DNA of 64,000 nucleotides from Flavobacterium profundi (lineage in GTDB: Bacteria; Bacteroidota; Bacteroidia; Flavobacteriales; Flavobacteriaceae), in contig NZ_VDCZ01000002.1 of the NCBI RefSeq assembly GCF_006491645.1, forward strand, positions 310,001 through 374,000, read 5' to 3'. Position numbers and translations under genes: made by a program. Each line of letters starts with the position of its first letter. Position 1 is the first letter of the stretch. Shown here piece after piece: positions 1 through 8,957 of the stretch. The notes under the pieces are model-generated. The model did not search any database, was not told the DNA's origin, and saw only the letters and a list, made by a program, of their open reading frames with translations.

Positions 1-1652
1 TTGAATGCCATTGAAACCAATCACTTAGCGCAAGCCTTGTTATTTACAGGTCCGAGAGGTGTTGGTAAAACCACTTGTGCGCGTATTTTGGCACGAAAAA
101 TCAATCAGGAAGGTTACGATGATCCGAATGAAGATTTTTCATTTAATGTATTCGAATTGGATGCGGCATCCAATAATGGTGTGGATGACATTCGTAGCAT
201 TATCGATCAAGTACGCATCCCACCACAAACTGGAAAATACAAAGTATATATCATTGATGAGGTGCACATGTTGTCTCAGGCTGCTTTTAATGCTTTTTTA
301 AAGACGTTAGAAGAACCGCCTAAACATGCCATTTTTATTTTAGCAACTACTGAAAAACATAAAATTATCCCAACGATTTTATCGCGTTGTCAAATTTTTG
401 ATTTCAAACGTATTACGGTTAATGATGCCAAAGAACATTTAGCAGAAATTGCCAAAGAACAAGGTGTAACTTTTGAAGATGATGCTTTGCACATTATTGC
501 GCAAAAAGCTGATGGTGCGATGCGTGATGCTTTATCCATTTTTGACCGAGTGGTTTCGTATTGTGGCACCAATTTAACGCGTCAGGCAGTAACCGAAAAT
601 TTAAACGTACTTGATTTTGAATATTATATTAAAATCACCGATTTAATTTTAGAAAATAAAATTCCGGAATTGCTTTTAGCCTATAATGATATTTTATCGA
701 AAGGATTTGACGGACATCATTTTGTTGCCGGTTTGGCATCTCATTTTAGAGATTTATTAGTGTGTAAAAACCCTGTTACTCTTGCACTTTTAGAAGCTGG
801 AGAACAAGCACAAACCTTATATGCTGCTCAATCCCAAAAAGCGTCACAATCTTTTTTATTACAAGGAATTGAATTGGCAAACGACACCGACTTAAAGTAT
901 AAAACGAGTCAGAATCAACGTTTGCTTGTAGAACTCTGCTTAATGCAATTGGCCTCTATCACTATTGATGGAGAAAAAAAAAAGCTAAGTCCTTTATAAT
1001 TCCAGCTACATATTTTAGAAACGGAGGTTATTCGATAACGGAAGTTAAAACTCAAAAGCCTGAAATTGAAAGTCCGAAGGCTGAAATTAAAAGTCCAAAG
1101 TCGAAAGTTGAAAGTCAAGTTACTGAAAACAGACCACAGCCAACAGAAAACAAACCACAGCTAACGGAGAACAACCCCCAAACGGATACGAGTCCGAAAA
1201 TATCGGCTTTATCTTTATCGAGCATTCGTGCAAAAAAAGAACTAGAAGCCAAACAAGCTTTACATCAAAAGCATCATGAAGAATTACCCACAGAAGCTTT
1301 TACTGAAACCGATATGCTCTTGTTGTGGAATAAGTTTGCCCAACGCTTAACCGATCAAGGAAAACGTTTAATGGCAACCTACATGCAAATGAATGATCCA
1401 GTACTTAATGGTACAACGATTACCTTAGAATTACCCAACCAAAGTACGAAAGAAGAATTTTTAAGTGGTTATCATGATCTTTTAGGCTATTTAAGAGGCA
1501 AACTACACAATCACGACATTACAATTGAAGTTAAGGTAAACGAAGTTTCTGAGACCAAATATGCATTTACACCGCAAGAAAAATTTGAAAAACTAAAAAC
1601 CATCAATCCAAATATTGAATTGTTGAAGAAATTGTTTGATTTGGATGTTTAA
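1..1652 (+). CDS. dnaX: DNA polymerase III subunit gamma/tau, 5'-truncated, frame break at A10 run
   Basis: Clamp-loader ATPase of the replicative polymerase. The window opens inside the gene; the first TTG is an internal codon. Visible residues include Walker A GPRGVGKTT (18-26), the DExx box IIDEVHML (84-91) and the SRC arginine-finger motif (about 128-130). Frame 1 stops at 997-999. The -1 frame from GCT at 984 continues as AKSFIIPATYF without a stop, through a Lys/Pro/Glu/Asn-rich linker and a folded C-terminal domain, to the TAA at 1650-1652. The junction is a run of ten A then G (974-984), so a short gamma and a long tau could both be made. The zinc-binding cysteines found between Walker A and DExx in E. 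coli DnaX are absent. A homopolymer sequencing error is the alternative reading. The family assignment is secure. Confidence 0.93.
974..984 (+). promoter_or_regulatory. Candidate slippage/frameshift site in dnaX (A10-G)
   Basis: Ten A residues followed by G. Within it, 978-984 is the heptamer A-AAA-AAG in the phase used by the E. coli dnaX -1 frameshift site. Zero-frame reading ends five codons later at 997-999. A -1 shift, or one extra A in the transcript, joins the tau frame. I see no strong stimulating hairpin just downstream: only a 5-bp stem at 1027-1039, 43 nt away. That favours transcriptional slippage of the kind known for Thermus dnaX over ribosomal frameshifting. Confidence 0.55.
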
Positions 1653-1688
1653 AATTGGAATTAAATATTATCTTTAATTCGTTAATTA

Positions 1689-2267
1689 ATGAATTTTTCT
1701 AAAAGAAATATTACTTACATACTTTTATTTATTACTATCGTAATTTACATTAGTATCTTAACTATAAAATCTTATTTATTTCAATTTTCTTATGTATTAA
1801 TTTCGTACGTGATTATTATTGTGCTTTATGAAATTACAAAAAGGAAAAAAATCAATTTAGAAATCAATTCTCAAATTTTAAATTATTCTTTGATTAGTCT
1901 TACAATACAGCTCATTTCAATTGAATTTGGTATCCATTTCTATTCGGTTTTTATCTTTTTATTATTGCTATTACTCTATTTAATATTAATATTAAAAAGC
2001 ATAGATTGTCTATTCATTCAAAATTGGAAAAGATACCATTGGAAAAGTCGTATCATAAACATCTTGGTTGTATTTCATGTTTTTCCCATATTAATTTTAT
2101 ATTTATTTTTTTTAATTAACTATATTACAAGACCTAAAAATGTAGAATCCATTTCTCCTAATGAGCTACATTATATAGATACTCAAACTGGTAAAGAAAT
2201 ATCTATAGATAGTCTTGCTCAAAGAACCGTTGATAGCATAATTAAAAGTAAAAAAAAGGATGAATGA
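1689..2267 (+). CDS. Hypothetical multi-pass membrane protein
   Basis: 192 residues that I do not recognise. The first 150 are very hydrophobic, with four or five likely membrane helices (about 9-27, 32-47, 67-80, 83-105 and 123-145). A basic segment KRKKIN follows helix 2. The last 45 residues are hydrophilic and probably form one tail. The stop overlaps the start of the HAD phosphatase gene by 4 nt (ATGA), so the two are almost certainly co-transcribed and translationally coupled. No catalytic motif is visible. Confidence 0.75.
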   Translation: MNFSKRNITYILLFITIVIYISILTIKSYLFQFSYVLISYVIIIVLYEITKRKKINLEINSQILNYSLISLTIQLISIEFGIHFYSVFIFLLLLLLYLILILKSIDCLFIQNWKRYHWKSRIINILVVFHVFPILILYLFFLINYITRPKNVESISPNELHYIDTQTGKEISIDSLAQRTVDSIIKSKKKDE

Positions 2268-2824
2268 AATTAATTGTACTCGATTTGGATGAAACGTTAA
2301 TACATGCCACAAAAAAGAAGATTCATGAAGAATATTCCTTTCAAGTTTTCAACTATTTTGTATACAAACGACCTTTTTTAGACGGGTTTCTTTCGGAATT
2401 AAAAAATCATTTTAAAGTTGCGGTTTGGTCTTCTGCCTCTGATGATTATGTGGCAGAGATTGTTGCTAAAATTTTTCCTAAAAATTACCCTTTAGAGTTT
2501 GTTTGGGGACGATCTAAATGTACCTTACAAATAGATTCACAAAGTATAGATGATTATGGTTATTTTGATTATTTTAATCATATGAATTATGTCAAAATAC
2601 TCAAAAAAGTGGCTAAAAAAAAATTTGCAAGACTAGAAGACATTCTAATAGTTGATGATACACCTAGAAAATGCAAATACAATTATGGAAATGCCATTTA
2701 TCCAACGGAGTTCTTAGGAGAGTCTAATGACAGTGAATTACTTTTATTATTAGACTATCTTATTTCTATAAAAGAAGTAGAAAATGTAAGAACTCTAGAA
2801 AAAAGAAACTGGAAAAATTTTTAA
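2264..2824 (+). CDS. HAD-superfamily phosphatase, FCP1/NIF-like
   Basis: 186 residues. The HAD motif I is at the extreme N-terminus: VLDLDETLIHA, with nucleophile D7 and acid/base D9. Motif II is the Ser of AVWSSAS (about 56-62), and motif III/IV is ILIVDDTPRK (about 127-136). The DLDETL form, and a YVAEIVAKIF stretch after motif II, match the FCP1 homology (NIF, PF03031) branch, which includes the eukaryotic CTD phosphatases. Bacterial members are mostly uncharacterised, so the substrate is unknown. It overlaps the preceding membrane-protein gene by 4 nt and lies 3 nt before the next gene, so a three-gene operon is likely. Confidence 0.82.
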   Translation: MKLIVLDLDETLIHATKKKIHEEYSFQVFNYFVYKRPFLDGFLSELKNHFKVAVWSSASDDYVAEIVAKIFPKNYPLEFVWGRSKCTLQIDSQSIDDYGYFDYFNHMNYVKILKKVAKKKFARLEDILIVDDTPRKCKYNYGNAIYPTEFLGESNDSELLLLLDYLISIKEVENVRTLEKRNWKNF

Positions 2825-2827
2825 GTT

Positions 2828-3334
2828 ATGGACGGACAAATAGTAGCAATTTTGATTGTATTTTCATTTTTTTCATTCATTTTCTTATTGATAGTTCGTT
2901 ATTTATTGCTCCCTCTTTTTATGAGACCTATTCTATTGCAAAGTGAAATACTGACTTTTTTAAATAATAAACAATTAATCTATCGAGAACATCATGCTAT
3001 AGGTCAGAAACAGACAGTGACCCCCGAACTATCATTTTATCAAAAGATTACATCAATTAGTTCCTATTTTATTATTATTGGTTATTCCAAAGAAAATGAT
3101 ACATTTCAAGTATTCTACGCTATTGTTACAAAAAATATAGCTATTCCTTTTTCTTTTCCAAAAAATAAAAAGAGAAGCATCCATTTTATCGAAGAAACTA
3201 ATTTAAACGTTTTAAATACTTGGATAGTCAATCAAAAAGAAATTATCGAAATAAATAATTTTTGTCCTGCATGCGGAAATAAAACGAATCCACAAAATCA
3301 GAAATGCACTTCCTGTGGATTAGCTTATATTTAA
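2828..3334 (+). CDS. Membrane-anchored protein with C-terminal zinc ribbon
   Basis: 168 residues. One N-terminal membrane segment (about 5-31) is followed by a soluble domain I do not recognise. The C-terminus is a four-cysteine zinc ribbon, CPACGN then CTSCGLAY (about 148-167), of the double CxxC type common in small bacterial membrane proteins. It starts 3 nt after the FCP1-like phosphatase gene. The metal site suggests binding or folding rather than catalysis. Function unknown. Confidence 0.72.
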   Translation: MDGQIVAILIVFSFFSFIFLLIVRYLLLPLFMRPILLQSEILTFLNNKQLIYREHHAIGQKQTVTPELSFYQKITSISSYFIIIGYSKENDTFQVFYAIVTKNIAIPFSFPKNKKRSIHFIEETNLNVLNTWIVNQKEIIEINNFCPACGNKTNPQNQKCTSCGLAYI

Positions 3335-3379
3335 ATGTATTTTGGCTTAATTTTTGCGATATTTCACAAAACCAAAACC

Positions 3380-3799
3380 ATGAAAAATTATACTTCACTC
3401 TTATTATTATTCTTATTTTCTTTTATTTCCAATGCACAAAACGACAACTATATGGGAATTTATGAAAAGAAAATTAAAACCGTAAAAAATGAGGTTCTAG
3501 AATACGAACTACAAATTCTATCGGATAGCACCTTTACCTTTCATTTTTTTAGAAATTTAGGACAGTCAATCAGTAAAGATGAAAATGTGTATGGTAAAGG
3601 CACTTGGAAAGTCATCAAAAACGTGATTCATTTTTATACCAATGCTAGTGATTTAGATGAAAAATATACCTTAAATTTCACGAACACTTCTGGAAGATTT
3701 GATGGTAAAAACAAAAATCAATTTCGATTCTATCACTCAGAAATACCTTGGATTGAAAAATTGACTTTAGACAACAACAAATACGTATTCTCTAAATAA
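3380..3799 (+). CDS. Small secreted protein, lipocalin-like fold possible
   Basis: 139 residues from the ATG at 3380. The frame is also open from 3335, but the signal peptide MKNYTSLLLLFLFSFISNAQ begins at 3380, making that the better start. The mature part has alternating beta-type segments (YELQILSDSTFTFHFF, GKGTWKV, NVIHFYT) typical of small flavobacterial secreted proteins that may form a lipocalin-like barrel. That fold is inference only. It follows the zinc-ribbon gene on the same strand and could share its transcript. Confidence 0.7.
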   Translation: MKNYTSLLLLFLFSFISNAQNDNYMGIYEKKIKTVKNEVLEYELQILSDSTFTFHFFRNLGQSISKDENVYGKGTWKVIKNVIHFYTNASDLDEKYTLNFTNTSGRFDGKNKNQFRFYHSEIPWIEKLTLDNNKYVFSK

Positions 3800-3838
3800 A
3801 TTGATATTCTATTAATTTTCTATTTTCTTAAACAAGAA

Positions 3839-5110
3839 TTAAAATTTTGATATAATCCACCAATTGCTTCCATCACTTTGCAAGGTTAAGGTTTCTTTAT
3901 TGGTTTGTACCAATTGACTCGCATTTCCATCTATTGTACCTCCTAGAGAAGTAATTTGAAGTCCTCCAGTAGTAGGTTGTATGTTTGAAACAATTAATTT
4001 AATCACATAAATTCTTCCAGGACAAGAAGAAGCCGTTGGAAGTCGCACCGTGGAAATATCGGTTCCTGTAGTAGAATTATACTCTGCAATAAGGCTATGA
4101 TGATTACTTGTTAAATCAAATTGCGTACTAACGGGTATCGATTGGTATAAGATTGCTGTTGCGAGAGACCCATTAATATCCATTGCACTAGAGGGTGCCT
4201 TTTCTTTGATTCCAATATTTCCTGTTGAAACGGTTGTACCTGTTCCATCCATATCGATACCATAAATAATATTGCCTATATTGAGTTGGTTACTTCCACT
4301 TAAATTAACGGGATCAATTGTAAGTCCTCCTATAGTAATGTTATTATTTCCTCCTGATTGACCGTTAGCAGCTAATCTTCCAATTGCAATATTAAAATCG
4401 CCGCTAGTTAAACTTTCAATTGCACCAGAACCTATGCCTACATTAGAAGAACCCGAAATATTGTATTTCATTGCAAAGGCACCCACTACAGTATTATTAT
4501 TGCCATTGACATTTTTTTGCAATACATCATTTCCTATTGCAGTATTTTCAGAACCACCTAAGGTAGATTGTAAAGTGGTATTTCCTACACCAACATTATG
4601 TGTCCCGGTAGTTGTAGATTCCATACTTTTATAACCTATGGCCACATTTTTTCCTCCTGTATCAGAAGTTGCTAAAGCATCAATTCCTATTGCAACATTA
4701 TATTTCCCGTTAGCAGCAAAAGGACTCGGATCAGGAATAAACAGTGTTCCAGCATTTTCTCCTAAAGCAACATTGTACAGTTGGTCAGAAGCTCCGTCTG
4801 CAAGATTCTCAATTTTGCCGGCTCCATTTAAAGGCGTCCATGAAGTTCCATCCCAATAATAAAACCCAACTCCTACAGTAGCATTGGTATTATAAACCAA
4901 TAAACTTGTGGCTGGTGAAGGAATGGTAACCGTATCTGTTGTAGAAGACAAACTTATTCTAGGAATTAGCAAGCCTGAATTAGAACTTTCTATCTCAAGA
5001 ATAGATGATGGATCGGGTGATGTTGTACCAATTCCTATTTGGGAAACTAGTCTTTGATTAGAAAAAATGAGCAAAGTTAATAGCATCGTTTTTAATAATC
5101 TACGCTTCAT
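3839..5110 (-). CDS. Secreted repeat protein with YadA-head-like repeats
   Basis: 423 residues with a signal peptide ending near LVSQ (about residue 24). The next segment, IGIGTTSPDPSSILEI, is a signature seen in many flavobacterial secreted proteins of the tail-fibre type. Residues about 105-270 hold degenerate repeats of roughly 14 residues around the motif NxAIG (NVAIGIDAL, NVAIGYKSM, NVGVGNTTL, NTAIGNDVL), resembling the left-handed beta-roll of YadA/Hep_Hag heads. The C-terminal 100 residues look like a separate beta domain. There is no YadA membrane anchor and no T9SS sorting domain, so how it stays at the surface is unclear. It is transcribed alone. Confidence 0.78.
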   Translation of the reverse strand: MKRRLLKTMLLTLLIFSNQRLVSQIGIGTTSPDPSSILEIESSNSGLLIPRISLSSTTDTVTIPSPATSLLVYNTNATVGVGFYYWDGTSWTPLNGAGKIENLADGASDQLYNVALGENAGTLFIPDPSPFAANGKYNVAIGIDALATSDTGGKNVAIGYKSMESTTTGTHNVGVGNTTLQSTLGGSENTAIGNDVLQKNVNGNNNTVVGAFAMKYNISGSSNVGIGSGAIESLTSGDFNIAIGRLAANGQSGGNNNITIGGLTIDPVNLSGSNQLNIGNIIYGIDMDGTGTTVSTGNIGIKEKAPSSAMDINGSLATAILYQSIPVSTQFDLTSNHHSLIAEYNSTTGTDISTVRLPTASSCPGRIYVIKLIVSNIQPTTGGLQITSLGGTIDGNASQLVQTNKETLTLQSDGSNWWIISKF

Positions 5111-5189
5111 GTTAGTATAATTAATTTGTTTAGAGTAAAGATACTAAAAACTTATTTTAAATCACATCAAAACTAAAGCCTTCTCTTTA

Positions 5190-6080
5190 TTAAATGCGTC
5201 CGTAATACATGGCTTTCACAATACCATCAGAGAGTCCAATTTTAGGTACAAAAATTTGTCGGGCACCACTCCATTTCATTGCACTCAAATAAATGCGGGT
5301 TGCTGGAATAATAACATCTGCACGATCGGGATTTAAACCTAACTCGGAAATTCGCTGTTCGTACGTTAAACTATTTAATTTTTGATATTGCGAATTGATA
5401 TACAAATACGAAAGTGGTTTTTCCTGATGTTTTTCCGATAATTTGAACAATTTATTGATGTTTCCACCAGAACCAATCATGGTAATTTCCTCGTAAGGAG
5501 CGGTTACTGTTTTAATCCATTTTTCAATTTCGTTCCAAACAATATCGTTCACCATATTATTTAATAAACGTACGGTTCCATTTTTAAAGGAGCGAGAGGC
5601 CACAATTTTGCCTCCAGAGAAAATCGAAAATTCGGTACTTCCACCACCTACATCTACATATAAGAAAGTTTTATCAGAGTTGATAAACTGTTTTAAATCG
5701 GAAGAAGCAATAATGGATGCCTCTTTTTTTCCATCGATGATTTCAATTTTAATATCTGCTTTTTTCTTGATGAGTGCTAAGATTTCATCATTATTAATCG
5801 CTTCTCGCATGGCAGAAGTAGCACATGCTTTGTATTTTTCCACTTTATGCACCTTCATGAGCAATTTGAAGGCTTTCATTGCATCTACCATTCGTTCGAT
5901 ATTCTCATCCGAAATCTCTCCCACGGTAAAAGCTTCTTGCCCAAGACGAATAGGAACACGTACTAATGAGCTTTTGTTAAATTGAGCTGGTTTTCCTTCT
6001 TCTTCAACGATATTGGTTACTAATAGACGCATGGCATTCGACCCAATATCTATAGCTGCATATTTTTTTAATTTAATCAT
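5190..6080 (-). CDS. ppx: Exopolyphosphatase, Ppx/GppA family
   Basis: 296 residues, the short form containing only the two N-terminal actin-like (ASKHA) domains. AAIDIGSNAMRLLV (8-21) is the phosphate 1 motif, YVDVGGGSTEFSIF (about 141-154) the phosphate 2 motif, and IGSGGNINKL (about 202-211) the adenosine-type loop. The family removes terminal phosphate from polyphosphate or (p)ppGpp. It lies 29 nt downstream of ppk1, so opposing synthetic and degradative enzymes are probably on one transcript with the SixA-like gene. Confidence 0.92.
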   Translation of the reverse strand: MIKLKKYAAIDIGSNAMRLLVTNIVEEEGKPAQFNKSSLVRVPIRLGQEAFTVGEISDENIERMVDAMKAFKLLMKVHKVEKYKACATSAMREAINNDEILALIKKKADIKIEIIDGKKEASIIASSDLKQFINSDKTFLYVDVGGGSTEFSIFSGGKIVASRSFKNGTVRLLNNMVNDIVWNEIEKWIKTVTAPYEEITMIGSGGNINKLFKLSEKHQEKPLSYLYINSQYQKLNSLTYEQRISELGLNPDRADVIIPATRIYLSAMKWSGARQIFVPKIGLSDGIVKAMYYGRI

Positions 6081-6109
6081 TTAGTTCTTATTTTGAAGAA
6101 AGTAGATAT

Positions 6110-8233
6110 TTACAATTCTTCAATTTTGGTTACTTTATTTTTTTCAGTAGCAGCCTCCATTTTTTCTTTGTAATAATTATACATTTCTAATTGGGCTCTA
6201 AATGGTTTTTCACCGTCTACTTTTCGGTATTCATTTTTTAAGTTTTCAGAATGAATACGCGCTTTTACATTTGCTTTCCAACCAATTTCAAAGGTTTCAA
6301 TTAATTCCTTTTTAATATCTTCATCGTAAATAGGACAAGTTACTTCTACACGAGCATCAATATTACGAGTCATGAAATCAGCAGAAGAAATATAAATTTC
6401 TGGATCTCCATTGTTCCCAAAAATATACACACGTGAATGTTCCAAATAATTATCTACTATACTAATGGCTTCAATATTTTCACTCATGCCTTTCACACCA
6501 GGAATCAAACAACATATCCCTCTAATTATCATTTGAATTTTAACACCTGCATTACTCGCTTCATACAGTTTATCAATCATTTTAAAATCGGAAACGCTAT
6601 TCATTTTCAGCTTAATATAAGCTTCTTTTCCAGAAAGTGCATTCATAATTTCTCGATCAATTAACTTAATAAATTTAGATCGGGTATAATGTGGAGATAC
6701 GAATAGATGTTTGTAGCGGTGTACTTTATAATTAATTTCGAAGAAATCAAAAACTTTAGCTACATCTTTTAAAATAGGTGTATTCGAAGTAAATAAGGTT
6801 ACATCGGTATATACTTTAGCCGAATTTTCGTTGAAATTACCCGTTGAAATAAAGCCATATCTTTTAATCTTAGCCTCTTCGATTCTTTCGATGTAACAAA
6901 TTTTACTATGTACTTTTAAGCCTTTAATACCAAAAATAAGGTGTATACCCTCCGTTTGCATTTGTTCGGCATACGAAATATTACTTGCTTCGTCAAATCG
7001 CGCTTGTAATTCAATTTGAACAATTACTTTTTTACCGTTTTTAGCGGCATTAATCAAAGAACTAATAATTTGTGAGTTTTTAGCCAAACGATATAAGGTA
7101 ATTTTAATAGAAACTACTTTTGGATCCAAAGCAGCTTCCCTTAAAAACTTAATGATGTAAGAGAACGATTGGTAGGGAGCATTTAACAGATAATCTTTAT
7201 GTCGGATTTTTTCTAGAATACTACCTTCCAAGTTTAATCCAGGGATTGATAAGGGTGGATTTTTTTTGTATAGCAAATCGTAACGACCAAGATTTGGAAA
7301 GTTCATATAATCTCTTCGGTTATGATATCTTCCACCTGGAATAATACTATCGGATCTATCGATATGCATGCGTTCCAATAAAAAAGCCAAAGTATCTTTT
7401 CCGATGGCCTGATCGTAAACAAAACGAACCGGTTCACCCACTCTTCTTTCTTTTACACTATCTGAAACTTTTTCGATAAAACTCTTACTCAAATCACTAT
7501 CAAATTCTAACTGCGCATCTCTAGTAATCTTAATCATGTGAGCCGAAATACTTTCGTAATTGAAAATATTAAAAATATAATTCAAGTTTAAACGGATTAC
7601 ATCATCTAATAGAATGATAAATTGTTTCTCGGTATTAGAAGGTAAAACTACAATTCGGTTAATGGTACTTGGAATTTCAACTACAGCATAGCGTATTTCC
7701 TTTTCTTCATTTTTATCTTCATGTTCTGGCTTCATCACCAACTTGATTGCTAAATAACCTGAAGTATCTTTCAATAAAGGAAATTTAGCCAAATCATTTA
7801 ACATGATAGTCACAATAGCAGGACTTACTGTTTGAATAAAATAATCGCGAATAAACAGTTCTTGTTCTTTGGAAATTTGTTTTTCGTTCAGAATAAAAAT
7901 ATTCTCTTTTTCAAGCTTTTGTTCAATTTCACTTAAGATACGTAAACTTTCTGATTGGTGTTCAATTACAATTTCTGTAATTTCTTTTAGTAATTGTTCG
8001 GCAGAAACACCTCCTAAAATTTTTTCACTATCAACGTTTTCAAAACGCATTCTACGTATAGCCGCATAACGCACTCTAAAAAATTCATCTAAATTATTTG
8101 AAAAAATTCCTAAAAATCGCAAACGATCTAAAAGCGGTACCGATTCATCAGCAGCTTCTTGTAAAACTCGAGCGTTAAATGTTAGCCAACTTTTTTCTCT
8201 ATCAATGTATTTGTTTTGCTGTATGTTGCTCAT
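6110..8233 (-). CDS. ppk1: Polyphosphate kinase 1
   Basis: 707 residues, full length for PPK1, which polymerises ATP gamma-phosphate into polyphosphate. The N-domain starts YIDREKSWLTFNARVLQEA. The phosphorylated histidine lies in KVHSKICYIER (about residue 440), followed by ISTGNFNE; the second conserved histidine is in YLEHSRVYIFGN (about 598). The PLD-like fold is clear in DFMTRNIDARVEVTCPI. Its start lies 32 nt inside the end of the SixA-like gene, so translation is probably coupled. It forms an operon with ppx. Confidence 0.96.
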   Translation of the reverse strand: MSNIQQNKYIDREKSWLTFNARVLQEAADESVPLLDRLRFLGIFSNNLDEFFRVRYAAIRRMRFENVDSEKILGGVSAEQLLKEITEIVIEHQSESLRILSEIEQKLEKENIFILNEKQISKEQELFIRDYFIQTVSPAIVTIMLNDLAKFPLLKDTSGYLAIKLVMKPEHEDKNEEKEIRYAVVEIPSTINRIVVLPSNTEKQFIILLDDVIRLNLNYIFNIFNYESISAHMIKITRDAQLEFDSDLSKSFIEKVSDSVKERRVGEPVRFVYDQAIGKDTLAFLLERMHIDRSDSIIPGGRYHNRRDYMNFPNLGRYDLLYKKNPPLSIPGLNLEGSILEKIRHKDYLLNAPYQSFSYIIKFLREAALDPKVVSIKITLYRLAKNSQIISSLINAAKNGKKVIVQIELQARFDEASNISYAEQMQTEGIHLIFGIKGLKVHSKICYIERIEEAKIKRYGFISTGNFNENSAKVYTDVTLFTSNTPILKDVAKVFDFFEINYKVHRYKHLFVSPHYTRSKFIKLIDREIMNALSGKEAYIKLKMNSVSDFKMIDKLYEASNAGVKIQMIIRGICCLIPGVKGMSENIEAISIVDNYLEHSRVYIFGNNGDPEIYISSADFMTRNIDARVEVTCPIYDEDIKKELIETFEIGWKANVKARIHSENLKNEYRKVDGEKPFRAQLEMYNYYKEKMEAATEKNKVTKIEEL

Positions 8234-8717
8234 TTTTGTAATGACTTGGGAAAACGGTTTTTATAGTTTCTCCTTTTTTAAGATGGCTCCAATCATCAAT
8301 TTCAAATTGCATCGATACAAAACCCGATGTTGGAACATTATCTATGAAAAGGCTTCCAAATTTATTAACAAAATTTGTAATAGCTTCATTATGTCCAAAA
8401 AGAATTAAGTTATCATATCGATTTTCACATTTTTTTATGATTTCTTCCAATCTTTTTTCATCAAAAGTATACAGCTCATCTTTGATGATAATTGTTTCAA
8501 ATGGAATCGTTAAATTTTGAGAATAAATCATAGCCGATTCTCGGGCTCTCTTAGCACTACTCGACCATACAATAAATGATTTTGGTAGACTCGTTTCAAT
8601 ATTTGAAGATATTAAGAGCGCATCATGAATTCCTCTTTTAGACAAAGGTCTTTCGATATCGTTAACTGGTAAATCCCAGCTTGATTTAGAGTGACGAATA
8701 AGGATTAAATTTTTCAT
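8202..8717 (-). CDS. SixA-type histidine phosphatase
   Basis: 171 residues from the ATG at 8717 (MKNLILIRH); an in-frame ATG at 8723 adds only two residues and is less typical. LILIRHSKSSW holds the RHG-type catalytic motif (R8, H9 numbering from MKN). The arginine in SSAKRARESA and the late histidine in LILFGHNEAI complete the phosphohistidine pocket. The family dephosphorylates phosphohistidine or small phosphoesters; the substrate is unknown. It is the first gene of a minus-strand operon with ppk1 and ppx, overlapping ppk1 by 32 nt, which suggests a link to phosphate metabolism. Confidence 0.86.
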   Translation of the reverse strand: MKNLILIRHSKSSWDLPVNDIERPLSKRGIHDALLISSNIETSLPKSFIVWSSSAKRARESAMIYSQNLTIPFETIIIKDELYTFDEKRLEEIIKKCENRYDNLILFGHNEAITNFVNKFGSLFIDNVPTSGFVSMQFEIDDWSHLKKGETIKTVFPSHYKNEQHTAKQIH

Positions 8718-8957
8718 AATCATTTATTTAGTCATATAAAGTAAGTGTTTTTTTTTTACATAAACTAACATTTTGTTCAAAAATTAACTAGAAAAATCAA
8801 TTCTAAAAAAAAGGTCTTGTTATGATTAATTTTGTCCAAAAAAAACACAAATTAAGCGCCTTTTTACTACTATATATCTAATGTAAAGCATTTTATAAAA
8901 ATTAAATCTTATTTTTATACAACTTTATTAGTAACGAATAAAGAGGTTATTACGCCT

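Noticed and set aside
970..973. GGAG as a Shine-Dalgarno-like stimulator of the dnaX frameshift
   Set aside because: It lies only 4 nt from the heptamer, much closer than the spacing that stimulates -1 shifts, and such sites are weakly used in this group.
1..999. A complete 332-residue protein starting at TTG 1
   Set aside because: The first residues continue the DnaX N-terminus from outside the window; TTG is an internal Leu codon.
1021..1120. Repeat array or CRISPR-like pattern (AAAGTC-type units)
   Set aside because: These short repeats are in frame and encode the Lys/Ser/Pro linker of DnaX tau; there are no spacers.
5608..5985. 125-residue plus-strand frame inside ppx
   Set aside because: Antisense shadow of a well-supported gene, with no recognisable motif.
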